A stretch of 64,000 nucleotides of DNA from NCBI RefSeq assembly GCF_005217615.1, contig NZ_SZNK01000001.1, positions 3,740,001-3,804,000 on the forward strand, read 5' to 3'. Both the position numbers and the translations under genes were made by a program. The notes below the pieces were generated by a model that was not told the DNA's origin, made no database searches, and was given only the letters and a program-made list of their open reading frames with translations. This document shows, in pieces, positions 27,429 to 35,428 of the stretch (positions within the stretch are counted from its first letter, which is position 1; each line of letters starts with the position of its first letter). Origin of the DNA: Brevibacillus antibioticus. GTDB lineage: Bacteria; Bacillota; Bacilli; Brevibacillales; Brevibacillaceae.

Positions 27429-27653
27429 GTGTACATAGGTCGGGAATTATCCGAATTAACCATGGTGCCACTAGCTGATTGGGAAATGAATGAGCTGCTT
27501 TATTACCATCACAATTTTTCGCAATTGGCAGCTTACCTCAGTGCAGAAGGAGCCTCTCTTCACGTCAAAGTCATCCATGAGCTTGAATCCCGAGGGCCTG
27601 TGAATGGAGACAGCGGGGGATGGGATCATTCCTCGTCACCTATTTACGATTAA
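27429..27653 (+). CDS. Small hypothetical protein (74 aa)
   Basis: A GTG start lies nine bases after AAGGAGG and opens a 74-codon frame ended by a good terminator. The peptide is amphipathic and hydrophilic, with a histidine-tyrosine patch YYHHNF and a serine/glycine-rich end. No domain is recognised. It occupies the place between fabL and mutY where Bacillus has small genes such as yfhS and sspE, but there is no visible similarity to a spore protein. Confidence 0.68.
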   Translation: MYIGRELSELTMVPLADWEMNELLYYHHNFSQLAAYLSAEGASLHVKVIHELESRGPVNGDSGGWDHSSSPIYD

Positions 27654-27658
27654 GTCAA

Positions 27659-27705
27659 AAGCCCGGCTGCTCGTGATGTAGACACGGCACCGGGCTTATT
27701 TTTAG
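27659..27705. terminator. Intrinsic terminator between convergent genes
   Basis: Stem AAGCCCGG / CCGGGCTT followed by ATTTTTAG on the plus strand; it also ends the chemoreceptor gene weakly. Confidence 0.75.
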
Positions 27706-29669
27706 ATACGGAATTGGCCGATCTGGTTTTGCAATTCCTCCGCGAGGTGTTCGAGAGAAACGGCTGAGGAAGCGATCTCTTCCATAGAGGCTAGCTGCTC
27801 CTGGGCAGCTGCGGATACACTTTGTGTTCCATCAGATGCTTGCAGTGTCACTTCGGAAATATGACCAATGATCTCAACCACTTGCTGTGCCCGCGTGGAG
27901 AAATCACGCGTCGCCTCAGATACCTGGCCGATTTTCTCTGCCACTTCATTGACAGCTGATTGAATTTGTTCGAAGGACTGGCCAGCTTCGTTCACTTTTT
28001 CAATCCCTTCCGTGACTTCACGCTTGCTCTGATCCATTACTATCACAGCATGGTTTGTCTCTGCTTGAATCCCGGTGATGAGCTGACCAATTTGTTGTGC
28101 TGAGCTTGCGGATTGCTCTGCCAGCTTGCGTACCTCATCAGCCACCACAGCAAAGCCTCGTCCATACTCCCCTGCTCGAGCCGCTTCAATTGCTGCATTT
28201 AGTGCGAGCAGATTGGTTTGGTTTGCGATGGCAGTGATCACATCCACGATATTTCCGATTTCCTGAGAACGCGTACCCAAATTATCCACGACTTTCGCCA
28301 AACCGTGAATTGATTCGCTGGATGCGTTCATTTGCAGCACAGCCGATTGAATGGCTTTGTTTCCGGTCACTGCCAAGTCTGACGATTCCCGAGCTGCGAT
28401 GAATACGTTTTGTGTATGCTCTGCGATTTGACCGATTCTTGCCGACATTTGTTCAACTGCTGCGTTACCCTCCTGCGTATGGGAGACTTGCTGCTCGGTT
28501 CCTTCCGCCATTTCTTGCATGGTCTCTGCGATCTGTTCTGTCGCTTTGCTTGTCTGATCCGCACTTGCAGCGAGCTGCTCTGCCGAAGCAGCCAGCTGCT
28601 GGACAGAATCATTCACAGAATGGAGCAAGGAACGAAGAGATTCCGCCATATGATTGAAGGCTTTGCCCAACGTCCCTAACTCATCGTCACTTCGTATATC
28701 TACTTGTTGTGTTACATCGCCTTGGCTCATTTTTTCCGCTGCTTCTGTCAACATGCGCAGAGGACGGAGTAAGGAGCGCAAAATCAGGAAAATGACTCCG
28801 CCAGCTACCACCAGTGCAGCAATGATAATCACGAGCATCGTGTAAAAAATCGGGTTCGCTGCTTCTGCTGCTTCGCTTTCATACATTACGCCTACCAGCT
28901 TCCAGCCCGTATTTTCATTGGTAGTAAACACAGCCTGTACGGGATTTCCCTCGTGATTAAATTGTAGACGTCCGGACTCTTCCGCATAAACAGTATCTGC
29001 CCAAGACTCTGCAACTTCAACGCCCGACTCTCCATTTGGATTGACAAGCATCTTGCGGTTTTTATCTAAAATAGCCATATATCCTTGCGTACCAATCTTC
29101 GCCTGCTTAACAGTTGTGTCCAGCGCAGTCAGTTGAATATCAATCCCAAAGACACCGGACCGATCAGGCAATGCCATGGCTATTCCCACCACGACTTTGC
29201 CCGTAATGGCATCAATGTATGGGTCCACAATAATGCTTTTCCCAGGATGCTTCATGGCTGCTATGTACCACTCTCTTTTTCGCGGGTCGAATCCGTCCGG
29301 GAGCTTGGAATCGGTTGCAGTTATCATGCCGCCATTCTGGTCCCCGATATACGCTTCACTCACTTCCGAATTTATAGCGAGAAAGCGCTGCAATTTCTTT
29401 TTCGTGTTCATTCTGGTCTCTTCCAGGATGTCATTGCGTACAATATCAGCAGCGATCCACTCCACATTTCTGGACTGCTCCATCAGTGTGTGATTCAAAA
29501 GCGCATCTATCAACCGAACATTTTCAGAGGCAGTCGTAAGTAATTCATCTGACAACTCTGACTTGGCACTCTGATAAGAGAGCAACCCGAGCAAAAGCAT
29601 GGGGAACACTAATATGGTGGAAAATGTAGCGATTAGCTTAGATTTTACAGTAAGTCTGGGTGTTTTCAT
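27702..29669 (-). CDS. Methyl-accepting chemotaxis protein with Cache sensor
   Basis: A 655-residue chemoreceptor. A first membrane segment (about 12-32) precedes an extracellular double-Cache sensor (about 40-275; [15 protein letters not shown] and [16 protein letters not shown] are dCache_1 motifs), a second membrane segment (about 285-305), a HAMP domain (about 305-360), and the long cytoplasmic coiled coil. The kinase-contact tip is the near-invariant [27 protein letters not shown] stretch. It senses a small ligand, commonly an amino acid or organic acid. The start has AAGGTGATG upstream. No ligand-specific residue pattern was read. Confidence 0.94.
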   Translation of the reverse strand: MKTPRLTVKSKLIATFSTILVFPMLLLGLLSYQSAKSELSDELLTTASENVRLIDALLNHTLMEQSRNVEWIAADIVRNDILEETRMNTKKKLQRFLAINSEVSEAYIGDQNGGMITATDSKLPDGFDPRKREWYIAAMKHPGKSIIVDPYIDAITGKVVVGIAMALPDRSGVFGIDIQLTALDTTVKQAKIGTQGYMAILDKNRKMLVNPNGESGVEVAESWADTVYAEESGRLQFNHEGNPVQAVFTTNENTGWKLVGVMYESEAAEAANPIFYTMLVIIIAALVVAGGVIFLILRSLLRPLRMLTEAAEKMSQGDVTQQVDIRSDDELGTLGKAFNHMAESLRSLLHSVNDSVQQLAASAEQLAASADQTSKATEQIAETMQEMAEGTEQQVSHTQEGNAAVEQMSARIGQIAEHTQNVFIAARESSDLAVTGNKAIQSAVLQMNASSESIHGLAKVVDNLGTRSQEIGNIVDVITAIANQTNLLALNAAIEAARAGEYGRGFAVVADEVRKLAEQSASSAQQIGQLITGIQAETNHAVIVMDQSKREVTEGIEKVNEAGQSFEQIQSAVNEVAEKIGQVSEATRDFSTRAQQVVEIIGHISEVTLQASDGTQSVSAAAQEQLASMEEIASSAVSLEHLAEELQNQIGQFRI

Positions 29670-29834
29670 TCGCTAGCATCACCTTTCTGCGTGTCATGGT
29701 TGTCCTATATTGATACCCGCTATATGCCTAATGGTAAACCTTCATTTGCCCACCAAACTGCACATTTGTTTATTATTTATTATCTTTTATTATATTCAGA
29801 ATATACTTTCTTCTAGAAATAGGTAAAAAATCGC

Positions 29835-29863
29835 TTTACAACAAGAAAAAAATGCCATATTCT
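29835..29863 (+). promoter_or_regulatory. Candidate promoter for the small-ORF cluster
   Basis: TTTACA and TATTCT are 17 bases apart, ending 50 bases before the first small gene. The rest of the 29670-29912 gap is AT-rich and holds no gene that I can support. Confidence 0.55.
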
Positions 29864-29912
29864 AAGAGTACGTTCCACACACTACTACTACGGAAAGAAA
29901 GGAGGCAGCACC

Positions 29913-30014
29913 ATGATGATGATAGCAATGTATCCAAATCCATCTCTTATTGATCGTCTTGTGGTTGTTCCAACTGAATATAGCAGCGCCTCCTGGGTCG
30001 ACGAATTCCAGTAG
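29913..30014 (+). CDS. Small peptide gene 1 of the YrzI-type cluster (33 aa)
   Basis: ATG follows AAAGGAGGCAGCACC. The 33-residue peptide (MMMIAMYPNPSLIDRL at its start) has a hydrophobic N-terminal half and an acidic, serine-rich end. It is the first of four short frames, each with a strong ribosome site, spread over 740 bp. No family is recognised for this one. Its mRNA is followed by two similar hairpins. Confidence 0.6.
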   Translation: MMMIAMYPNPSLIDRLVVVPTEYSSASWVDEFQ

Positions 30015-30052
30015 TATTCGTACTCTTTAACGTTTCCATTTCGTCTATTACC

Positions 30053-30084
30053 GACCACAGGCGTTGTTGCTTGTGGTCTTTCTA
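30053..30084 (+). terminator. Terminator-like hairpin 1 in the small-ORF cluster
   Basis: Stem GACCACAGGC / GCTTGTGGTC (one wobble) followed by TTTCT. Its stem sequence resembles the next hairpin, so the two may derive from a duplication. Confidence 0.65.
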
Positions 30085-30123
30085 TGCCCTTCAAAACGGC
30101 AAGTCCGTTTGTTGATGCCAGAA

Positions 30124-30157
30124 GACCGCAGGCTTTCGCCCGTGGTCTTTTTATTTC
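30124..30157 (+). terminator. Terminator-like hairpin 2 in the small-ORF cluster
   Basis: Stem AGACCGCAGG / CCCGTGGTCT-type followed by TTTTTATTT; stronger U-run than hairpin 1. Confidence 0.7.
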
Positions 30158-30199
30158 TCACTAATTAACATTTTTAACCTTGAAAGGGGGTGATTGGTA

Positions 30200-30352
30200 A
30201 TGGTACTAAACTTTTTGCTTTTCACAGTCAAGATTGAACGCAATAAGGAACAAGCGGAGACACTTTTCGGAGAATCTGCTCGCTGTCGCTATCTCGAAGA
30301 ACGCGCTGAAGAACATGCTTTTGAAGCTGCACAATTTGTGAGCCGCATTTAA
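30200..30352 (+). CDS. YrzI-family small protein (50 aa)
   Basis: ATG lies nine bases after AAAGGGGGTG. The peptide starts MVLNFLLFTVKIERNKEQ, a short hydrophobic segment followed by a charged amphipathic helix, which is the pattern of the YrzI family of Bacilli (MxLNLFFxTVxIxKR). The rest is glutamate/arginine-rich (YLEERAEEHAFEAA). In B. subtilis the yrzI mRNA encodes several toxic or leader peptides and is a target of the ribosome-dependent nuclease Rae1; that link is recalled family knowledge, not shown here. Confidence 0.7.
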   Translation: MVLNFLLFTVKIERNKEQAETLFGESARCRYLEERAEEHAFEAAQFVSRI

Positions 30353-30388
30353 TGGACACCACTACTTGACCATAGGAGGGATTTTGGT

Positions 30389-30454
30389 ATGAAAAACAAA
30401 CAACGGCGTCAGATGATGAGGTTTACAGGAGTCAAAGCGATAGATGGTAGCTGA
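30389..30454 (+). CDS. Very short basic peptide (21 aa) in the YrzI-type cluster
   Basis: ATG lies eight bases after TAGGAGGG. The 21-residue peptide is basic at its N-terminus (MKNKQRRQMMRF) and sits between two YrzI-like genes. Without conservation data the only support is the excellent ribosome site and the position, which parallels the short S1025-type frames of the B. subtilis yrzI operon. Confidence 0.5.
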   Translation: MKNKQRRQMMRFTGVKAIDGS

Positions 30455-30489
30455 CTGCACCAAACTAACGGGATGGGAGGGATACACTC

Positions 30490-30648
30490 ATGTACATTCC
30501 AATGATTTTCTTCACAATCATTATTGAGAAACGGAAATTGACACCAAAGCAAATTGAAGCAAAATACAAGCAACAGCAAACGCTGAAACGCATCGAAGAA
30601 CAAAAGCATCAGATCGTGACACAATTTCCAGAGTTTTTAATTCGATAA
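30490..30648 (+). CDS. YrzI-family small protein (52 aa), second copy
   Basis: ATG lies 10 bases after GGGAGGG. The peptide starts MYIPMIFFTIIIEKRKLTP, again a short hydrophobic segment ending in EKRK, then a coiled-coil-like lysine/glutamine helix (KYKQQQTLKRIEEQKHQ). It fits YrzI better than the copy at 30200. A clear terminator follows 16 bases after the stop. Confidence 0.75.
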   Translation: MYIPMIFFTIIIEKRKLTPKQIEAKYKQQQTLKRIEEQKHQIVTQFPEFLIR

Positions 30649-30664
30649 AACGAAACACTTTCAC

Positions 30665-30698
30665 AAAGATCATGTCTGCGGGGGCATGATCTTTTTAT
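30665..30698 (+). terminator. Intrinsic terminator closing the small-ORF cluster
   Basis: Stem AAAGATCATG / CATGATCTTT followed by TTATTTT. Confidence 0.88.
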
Positions 30699-30766
30699 TT
30701 TCCACTGCTCCCCCCTCTCGCGAAGCTTTATAATGGATTCAGAAGAGAAACGTGGGGAGTGAAATC

Positions 30767-31543
30767 ATGGAGTATCAAATCGTCTTTTTAGACATTGATG
30801 GAACACTCGTCAACGAAGAGAAAATCATACCACCAGATACACTCGAAGCCATTCAAGAGCTGCAAAGAAATAAGATCGAGGTCGTCTTAGCAACAGGCAG
30901 AGCTCATTATTATTTTGACGAGCTTGCCCAGCAGTGCGGCATCCACTCGTACGTCAGTTGCAATGGCGCATATGTTGTCTATCAGGGAAAAACCATTTAT
31001 GATCGCCCCATCCCGACCAAAACACTCGATCAATTGCAACAGATCGCGGCCCAGCACGACCATCCCATCGTGTTTCAAGGCAGTACGGCGGGCTTTTCTA
31101 CCCATAAGCGTCATCCATATTTGGATTGGACCTTTCAGCAATTGAAGCTCGATTCCCCTGATCACAATGCGGACTTCGCCCATTCTGAAAATATTTATCA
31201 GGCGCTGTTGTTTACACCAGATGCACACGAACAGCAGTACAAAGAAGAGATTTCCGCTCTCTCGTTTATACGCTGGCATGAATATTGTATGGATGTTTTT
31301 GCGAAAGGCGGTTCAAAAGCGCTTGGTATTGAAGCGCTCCTCTCACATATCGGCCTTGCGCCAAGTAAGGCAGTTGCTTTTGGAGATGGTCTAAATGACA
31401 AAGAGATGCTCTCTTATGTCGGGATGGGAATTGCGATGGGCAATGCGCATGAAGCTTTGTTGCCGTATGCCAATTACGTGACCCGCCATGTCGATGATGG
31501 CGGAATATCTCACGGCTTGCGTCACATCGGTCTGATGAAATAA
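30767..31543 (+). CDS. Cof-type HAD phosphatase (YkrA-like)
   Basis: A 258-residue HAD enzyme of subfamily IIB. Motif I FLDIDGTLVN carries the two aspartates, motif II is LATGRA, motif III the K in AKGGSKALG, and motif IV AFGDGLNDKEML. The large alpha/beta cap between motifs II and III is typical of Cof/YkrA sugar-phosphate or FMN phosphatases. The ATG at 30767 follows GGGGAGTG; a GTG five codons upstream lacks spacing. It is convergent with mutY. Confidence 0.88.
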   Translation: MEYQIVFLDIDGTLVNEEKIIPPDTLEAIQELQRNKIEVVLATGRAHYYFDELAQQCGIHSYVSCNGAYVVYQGKTIYDRPIPTKTLDQLQQIAAQHDHPIVFQGSTAGFSTHKRHPYLDWTFQQLKLDSPDHNADFAHSENIYQALLFTPDAHEQQYKEEISALSFIRWHEYCMDVFAKGGSKALGIEALLSHIGLAPSKAVAFGDGLNDKEMLSYVGMGIAMGNAHEALLPYANYVTRHVDDGGISHGLRHIGLMK

Positions 31544-31546
31544 ATA

Positions 31547-31575
31547 AAAGCTGCCGAGGAATGCTCGACAGCTTT
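31547..31575. terminator. Bidirectional terminator between the HAD gene and mutY
   Basis: Stem AAAGCTG-CCGAG / CTCG-ACAGCTTT between two convergent stops. Confidence 0.75.
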
Positions 31576-31584
31576 GCCTAATTG

Positions 31585-32691
31585 TTATTTTTGTCCCAAC
31601 AGCTCGCGAATTTTTTGATGTGCCATCGGGATGGTGTAAGCATCTAATTCCTCCCAAGCTGCGTATCTTGTATGAGCGGGGAGCTCGTCCCCCTCGATCC
31701 AGTCACAGGACCATACCTGCATGTTCCACTGCAAATGTGAGAAGACGTGCTGAACCGTACCTAGCGGCTGTATGACTTCTACATCGATTCCGAATCGTTC
31801 ACGCAAACCGACTGCAAGTGCCTCCTGCTTGGCAGCATCACTTTCCTGTTCGGTTTCAACAGTAGGGAATTCCCACATGCCGGCGAGAAGCCCTTGATCG
31901 GGACGCTTGTTCACCAAGACTTTGCCGTCGCGAATGATAATGCCTACTTGCAGATCTACAGGACGTGGGGGTTTGGCTTTGCCTTTGACCGGCAGCTCTT
32001 CTGCCACTCCCTCCTGACGCGCCATACAGTAGTCAAACACCGGACATGTCAAGCATTGCGGAGTGCGCGGCACGCAGACCATCGCTCCTAGCTCCATTAA
32101 AGCCTGATTGAAATCTCCCGCTCTTCCCTCTGGAATGACCTGGCGTACGAGATGCTCAATTTTGATTCTCGTAGCAGGCTTGGCGATGTCGTCGGTTAAA
32201 TACAACAGGCGGGAAAAGACACGCATTACATTTCCATCCACAGCCGGCTCCGCCTTTTCATAGGCAATGCTAAGAATGGCACCTGCTGTATACGGACCGA
32301 CACCTTTTAGTGTAGCGATTTCTTCTGGTGTATCCGGCACAACTCCTCCATAGCGAACCGTTACCTCGCGGGCTGCGGCTTGAAGATTGCGCGCGCGAGA
32401 GTAATAACCGAGTCCCTCCCACGCTTTCAAGACATCTTCCTCGGGCGCTTTCGCTAAATCACTCACCGTCGGAAATTTCCCCATGAAATTCGCATAATAA
32501 GGTTTAACGGTCTCTACGCGAGTTTGCTGAAGCATGATCTCCGATACCCAGATGCGATATGGGTCTTTGTTGATCCGCCAAGGCAAATCCCGCTTTTGTG
32601 AGTCGTACCAGGCCAGCAAATCCTGTGCAAAGCCAAACACATGAAATTGTTCAGGAAGTGTATATTTTAAGCTTTCTTTTTTTCTTGCCAT
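31585..32691 (-). CDS. mutY: A/G-specific adenine glycosylase MutY
   Basis: Removes adenine paired with 8-oxoguanine. The 368-residue protein has the HhH motif LKGVGPYTAGAI, the catalytic aspartate in VDGNVMRV, and the [4Fe-4S] motif C-x6-C-x2-C-x5-C in CVPRTPQCLTCPVFDYC. After about residue 230 follows the NUDIX-like domain that recognises 8-oxoG (PRPVDLQVGIIIRDGKVLVN). Together with nth it gives the window two Fe-S DNA glycosylases. Next to yfhP, as in B. subtilis. Confidence 0.95.
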   Translation of the reverse strand: MARKKESLKYTLPEQFHVFGFAQDLLAWYDSQKRDLPWRINKDPYRIWVSEIMLQQTRVETVKPYYANFMGKFPTVSDLAKAPEEDVLKAWEGLGYYSRARNLQAAAREVTVRYGGVVPDTPEEIATLKGVGPYTAGAILSIAYEKAEPAVDGNVMRVFSRLLYLTDDIAKPATRIKIEHLVRQVIPEGRAGDFNQALMELGAMVCVPRTPQCLTCPVFDYCMARQEGVAEELPVKGKAKPPRPVDLQVGIIIRDGKVLVNKRPDQGLLAGMWEFPTVETEQESDAAKQEALAVGLRERFGIDVEVIQPLGTVQHVFSHLQWNMQVWSCDWIEGDELPAHTRYAAWEELDAYTIPMAHQKIRELLGQK

Positions 32692-32722
32692 TTCCGTTCA
32701 TTCTACTCCTTTTCAACCCAGT

Positions 32723-33004
32723 TTAAGCGGGACGAAAAGCCCACACATGCAGTTTCGCAGCTCCGCCGGAAATACAGTCGCAAAAGTCCTGGTCTGCCAA
32801 TCGGTTTGCCTTGATTTCTTCGTATATATGAACAGTCTCAACCTCAAATGTTTCGACAAACAGACCGGGCTGATCCAGGCCCTCCATCAAGCGATACTGA
32901 TGTGCACCCATCGCTTCCATTCGCCCAGCCATCGAGGTGAGCAATCGCAGAGCGTGACTCTGCTTTTCAGTATCCAGCTTGTATTCAATGAAAACCGTTA
33001 GCAT
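32723..33004 (-). CDS. Hypothetical protein, ferredoxin-like/ABM fold suggested (93 aa)
   Basis: ATG lies ten bases after AAAGGAGG. The sequence MLTVFIEYKLDTEKQ, then a helix, then FVETFEVET and a second helix ending LHVWAFRPA, fits a dimeric alpha/beta-barrel of the antibiotic-monooxygenase or NIPSNAP kind. Two cysteines near the end (CDCISGG) are notable. It lies 31 bp upstream of mutY on the same strand and may be cotranscribed. Function unknown. Confidence 0.72.
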   Translation of the reverse strand: MLTVFIEYKLDTEKQSHALRLLTSMAGRMEAMGAHQYRLMEGLDQPGLFVETFEVETVHIYEEIKANRLADQDFCDCISGGAAKLHVWAFRPA

Positions 33005-33163
33005 GCGACATGTTCCTCCTTTAACAATTCAACGCTTTCATCATACCCTCCCCACCCCGTGCGAACAAGCACACAAATATTTTCAGAACGGGCGGGAATT
33101 AACCTTAGGCAAAAGCTATAATAAACAATAAAAGTGGAAGGAAGGGAGGAAGACAACGATTCC

Positions 33164-34153
33164 ATGGATACAGCCACACATTTTGCCATGGGCTTTGGAT
33201 TGGCCGGGCTCGCCTATCTTGATCCTGTCGTAGCTTCTACTCCGTCACTTGCAGTGGCCGTCATGATTGGAACGGTCATTGGCTCGCAGGCACCTGATTT
33301 GGATGGCTTAGTCCGCCTTCGTGGTACCGCTGCCTACATTCGCAACCACCGAGGCGTTTCTCACTCGGTTCCCGCTTTATTTCTCTGGACTGGAGCCATT
33401 TTTGTTCTCATCCAGGCCATGATGCCACAGCCCCATTGGCTGCATTTGCTCGGCTGGATATTCCTGGCCGTCTGTTTACACGTATTCGTTGACTTGTTTA
33501 ATTCCTATGGCACAAAGGGCCTGTACCCGTTTCGCGACAAATGGGTGGCGCTCAACGCCATTTTCATTTTCGATCCGTTCATTTTCGCTGCTCATCTGGT
33601 AGGCTTTATGCTATGGGCGGCAGGTGCGCATCCTGGACACGTCTTTTTATGGATATACGTGATCATTGCTGGATACTACTACTGGCGGATTCAGGTGCAA
33701 AGGCGAACGACCGAGCTGGTTCGTCAGCGAATCGGCAAAGCTGGAACCTTCACCATCATCCCTACTCTTTCCTGGACGTATTGGACCTTCGTCGCCAAGA
33801 CAGAGCAGCATTGGTATGTAGGTGAAGTCATTTCGGGGGACGTCGTCGTCTTGGACACCTTCTCCATCAAACCGGAAAATGAGCGGATTGCGGCAGCCAA
33901 GAAAAGTTACAAAGTCCAGTCCTTCCTTGCTTTTACCCATCATGTGCATGTAGAAACAAAGGAACGCTCCTTTGGCTATGAGGTCAAATGGATTGATCTG
34001 CGCTACCGCTCTCGTTTTCAAGGGAAAAGTCACTACATGTTCGTCGCTGTGGTCTACCTCAATTTTGATCTGACTATCCGCGATTCCTTCGTCGGCTGGA
34101 TCCATCGCGGTGAAGAACAGCTTACCAAAAAATTAGATTCAAAACGCTCGTAA
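33164..34153 (+). CDS. yfhP: Membrane-bound metal-dependent hydrolase YfhP (DUF457)
   Basis: A 329-residue protein. The N-terminal half (about 1-175) has four to five membrane segments of the YdjM/LexA-binding DUF457 fold, with the conserved histidine motifs MDTATHFAMG, SQAPDLDGL, NHRGVSHSVPAL and HVFVDLFNSYGT that bind metal. The C-terminal half is soluble. Start at 33164 gives the family N-terminus, though the GGGAGG is 14 bases away; a GTG at 33134 has no better site. In B. subtilis yfhP lies beside mutY, as here. Biological role is poorly known. Confidence 0.9.
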   Translation: MDTATHFAMGFGLAGLAYLDPVVASTPSLAVAVMIGTVIGSQAPDLDGLVRLRGTAAYIRNHRGVSHSVPALFLWTGAIFVLIQAMMPQPHWLHLLGWIFLAVCLHVFVDLFNSYGTKGLYPFRDKWVALNAIFIFDPFIFAAHLVGFMLWAAGAHPGHVFLWIYVIIAGYYYWRIQVQRRTTELVRQRIGKAGTFTIIPTLSWTYWTFVAKTEQHWYVGEVISGDVVVLDTFSIKPENERIAAAKKSYKVQSFLAFTHHVHVETKERSFGYEVKWIDLRYRSRFQGKSHYMFVAVVYLNFDLTIRDSFVGWIHRGEEQLTKKLDSKRS

Positions 34154-34165
34154 TAAGTCGAGACT

Positions 34166-34199
34166 ACCGCCCCCGCCAGTAGAGGGCGGTTATTTTTTT
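34166..34199 (+). terminator. Intrinsic terminator after yfhP
   Basis: Stem ACCGCCC / GGGCGGT followed by TATTTTTTT. Confidence 0.85.
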
Positions 34200-34296
34200 G
34201 TCATCTGACCCGTTCATTTTTACCAAAATTGCACCTGTTCTCCTAGTCAAATACCCATTACGATCAAGAGAACAACGACATACTGGGGGACTCGAC

Positions 34297-34842
34297 ATGA
34301 TACCAATTCGTTATTCCAAGCGTACCATTACTGATCAGGAGCAAATTGACCAGTTTTTGCAAGTGGCAAAGGTCGGCCATCTCGGCTTGTCCAATGAAAT
34401 CGAGCCGTACATCCTGCCTTTGAATTTTGCTTGGTGGAATGGCTGTATTTATTTTCACGGCGCGGATTCTGGCAGAAAAATCGAGATGATCAATGGTAAC
34501 AACCGCGTATGCTTCAGTGTTTGCGAGGAGTACGGCACAATCGCCTCGCCTGTGCCTGCCCATATCGATACAGCTTACATGAGTGTGTTTATCGCCGGAA
34601 CAATTGAACGTGTTTCTGAGCCTGAGGAGATGCGCGAGGCGATGCAATCCATGATCGACAAGTACGTACCCGGCTACTATTCAGAACCGTTGCCCTTGCA
34701 GCATGTCATCAAGTATCGTTCTTCGATGGGCAGTACAACCGCCATCTTCCGGATTACGCCTACCGTGCTGACCGCCAAAGGCAATCCACTTTCTGAAGAG
34801 AAACAGTTCTATCCAGGCAGAAAAGTCGAGATGGATGTATAG
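34297..34842 (+). CDS. Pyridoxamine 5'-phosphate oxidase-like FMN-binding split-barrel protein
   Basis: A 181-residue protein of the nitroimidazole-resistance/PNPOx-like group. The N-terminus IRYSKRTITDQEQIDQFL, then GHLGLSN, YILPLNFAWWNGCIYFHGA and GRKIEMI, form the flavin-binding split barrel typical of NimA-like proteins. Family members bind FMN or heme and reduce nitro groups or act as general flavin enzymes. The ATG at 34297 follows GGGGG; a longer frame upstream has no ribosome site. Confidence 0.85.
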   Translation: MIPIRYSKRTITDQEQIDQFLQVAKVGHLGLSNEIEPYILPLNFAWWNGCIYFHGADSGRKIEMINGNNRVCFSVCEEYGTIASPVPAHIDTAYMSVFIAGTIERVSEPEEMREAMQSMIDKYVPGYYSEPLPLQHVIKYRSSMGSTTAIFRITPTVLTAKGNPLSEEKQFYPGRKVEMDV

Positions 34843-34848
34843 CAACGA

Positions 34849-34888
34849 AAAAGACACGCTCCTTTTTATAAGAGGCGTGTCTTTTTTT
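34849..34888. terminator. Terminator between convergent genes
   Basis: Stem AAAGACACGC / GCGTGTCTTT with TTTT following on the plus strand and AAAAA before it for the minus strand. Confidence 0.85.
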
Positions 34889-34900
34889 CCTGACTGATCT

Positions 34901-35347
34901 TTACTTATTATACGGAGCACTCATTCCTGTCGAAATCGCAATTCGGTTCCAGCTGTTGATCGTATTGATCGCCATAATCAAGGCAACGTATTGGTTCTCG
35001 TCAAAATGCTCACGGACCTGCTGATAGAGCTCTTCAGAAACACCGTTAGCTGTAATGACCGTGACAGCTTCTGTCAGAGCAAGGACGGCCCGCTCTGCCT
35101 CTGTGTAAACCGCAGATTCTCTCCATACACTGAGTAAATAAATGCGTTGCTCTGTCTCACCGAGCTTGCGTGCATCCTGTGTATGCTTATCCATACAAAA
35201 AGCGCAGCCGTTGATTTGGGAAGCACGAATTTTGATCAGCTCATTCAGTTTTTTGTCCAAGCCGCTCTCATTCACGAAATTTTCCAGCTTGAGCATGGTT
35301 TGAAGCGCCTCAGGATTTGCTGCACGATGATTGAATCTAGCTTGCAT
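34901..35347 (-). CDS. AhpD-like / carboxymuconolactone decarboxylase-family protein, predicted ECF41 target
   Basis: A 148-residue protein of the CMD/AhpD fold. The redox motif CAFCMDKH at about residues 49-56 (CxxC followed by His) is that of alkylhydroperoxidase AhpD-like enzymes; RIAIST at the C-terminus is also typical. Such CMD, oxidoreductase or epimerase genes are the usual neighbours and targets of ECF41 sigma factors, and here an ECF41-type promoter lies directly upstream. The ribosome site is GGAGAGG at longer spacing than average. It may reduce organic peroxides or quinone-type compounds; untested. Confidence 0.87.
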   Translation of the reverse strand: MQARFNHRAANPEALQTMLKLENFVNESGLDKKLNELIKIRASQINGCAFCMDKHTQDARKLGETEQRIYLLSVWRESAVYTEAERAVLALTEAVTVITANGVSEELYQQVREHFDENQYVALIMAINTINSWNRIAISTGMSAPYNK

Positions 35348-35390
35348 GATTCATCTGTCCTCTCCATTCGAATTTGCTTTCAACCTCAAA

Positions 35391-35417
35391 GACGAGTGAA
35401 GCGTCGTTCTTGTGACG
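35391..35417 (-). promoter_or_regulatory. ECF41-type promoter for the AhpD-like gene
   Basis: On the minus strand CGTCACA is followed by exactly 16 bases and CGTC. This equals the recalled ECF41 consensus TGTCACA-N16-CGTC at all positions but the first. It lies between the sigma gene stop and the AhpD-like gene start. Confidence 0.78.
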
Positions 35418-35428
35418 AATCATCCATT

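Noticed and set aside
33134-33163. Ten-codon N-terminal extension of yfhP from a GTG
   Set aside because: Its residues are the ribosome-site region read as protein (EGREEDND) and the family starts at MDTxTH.
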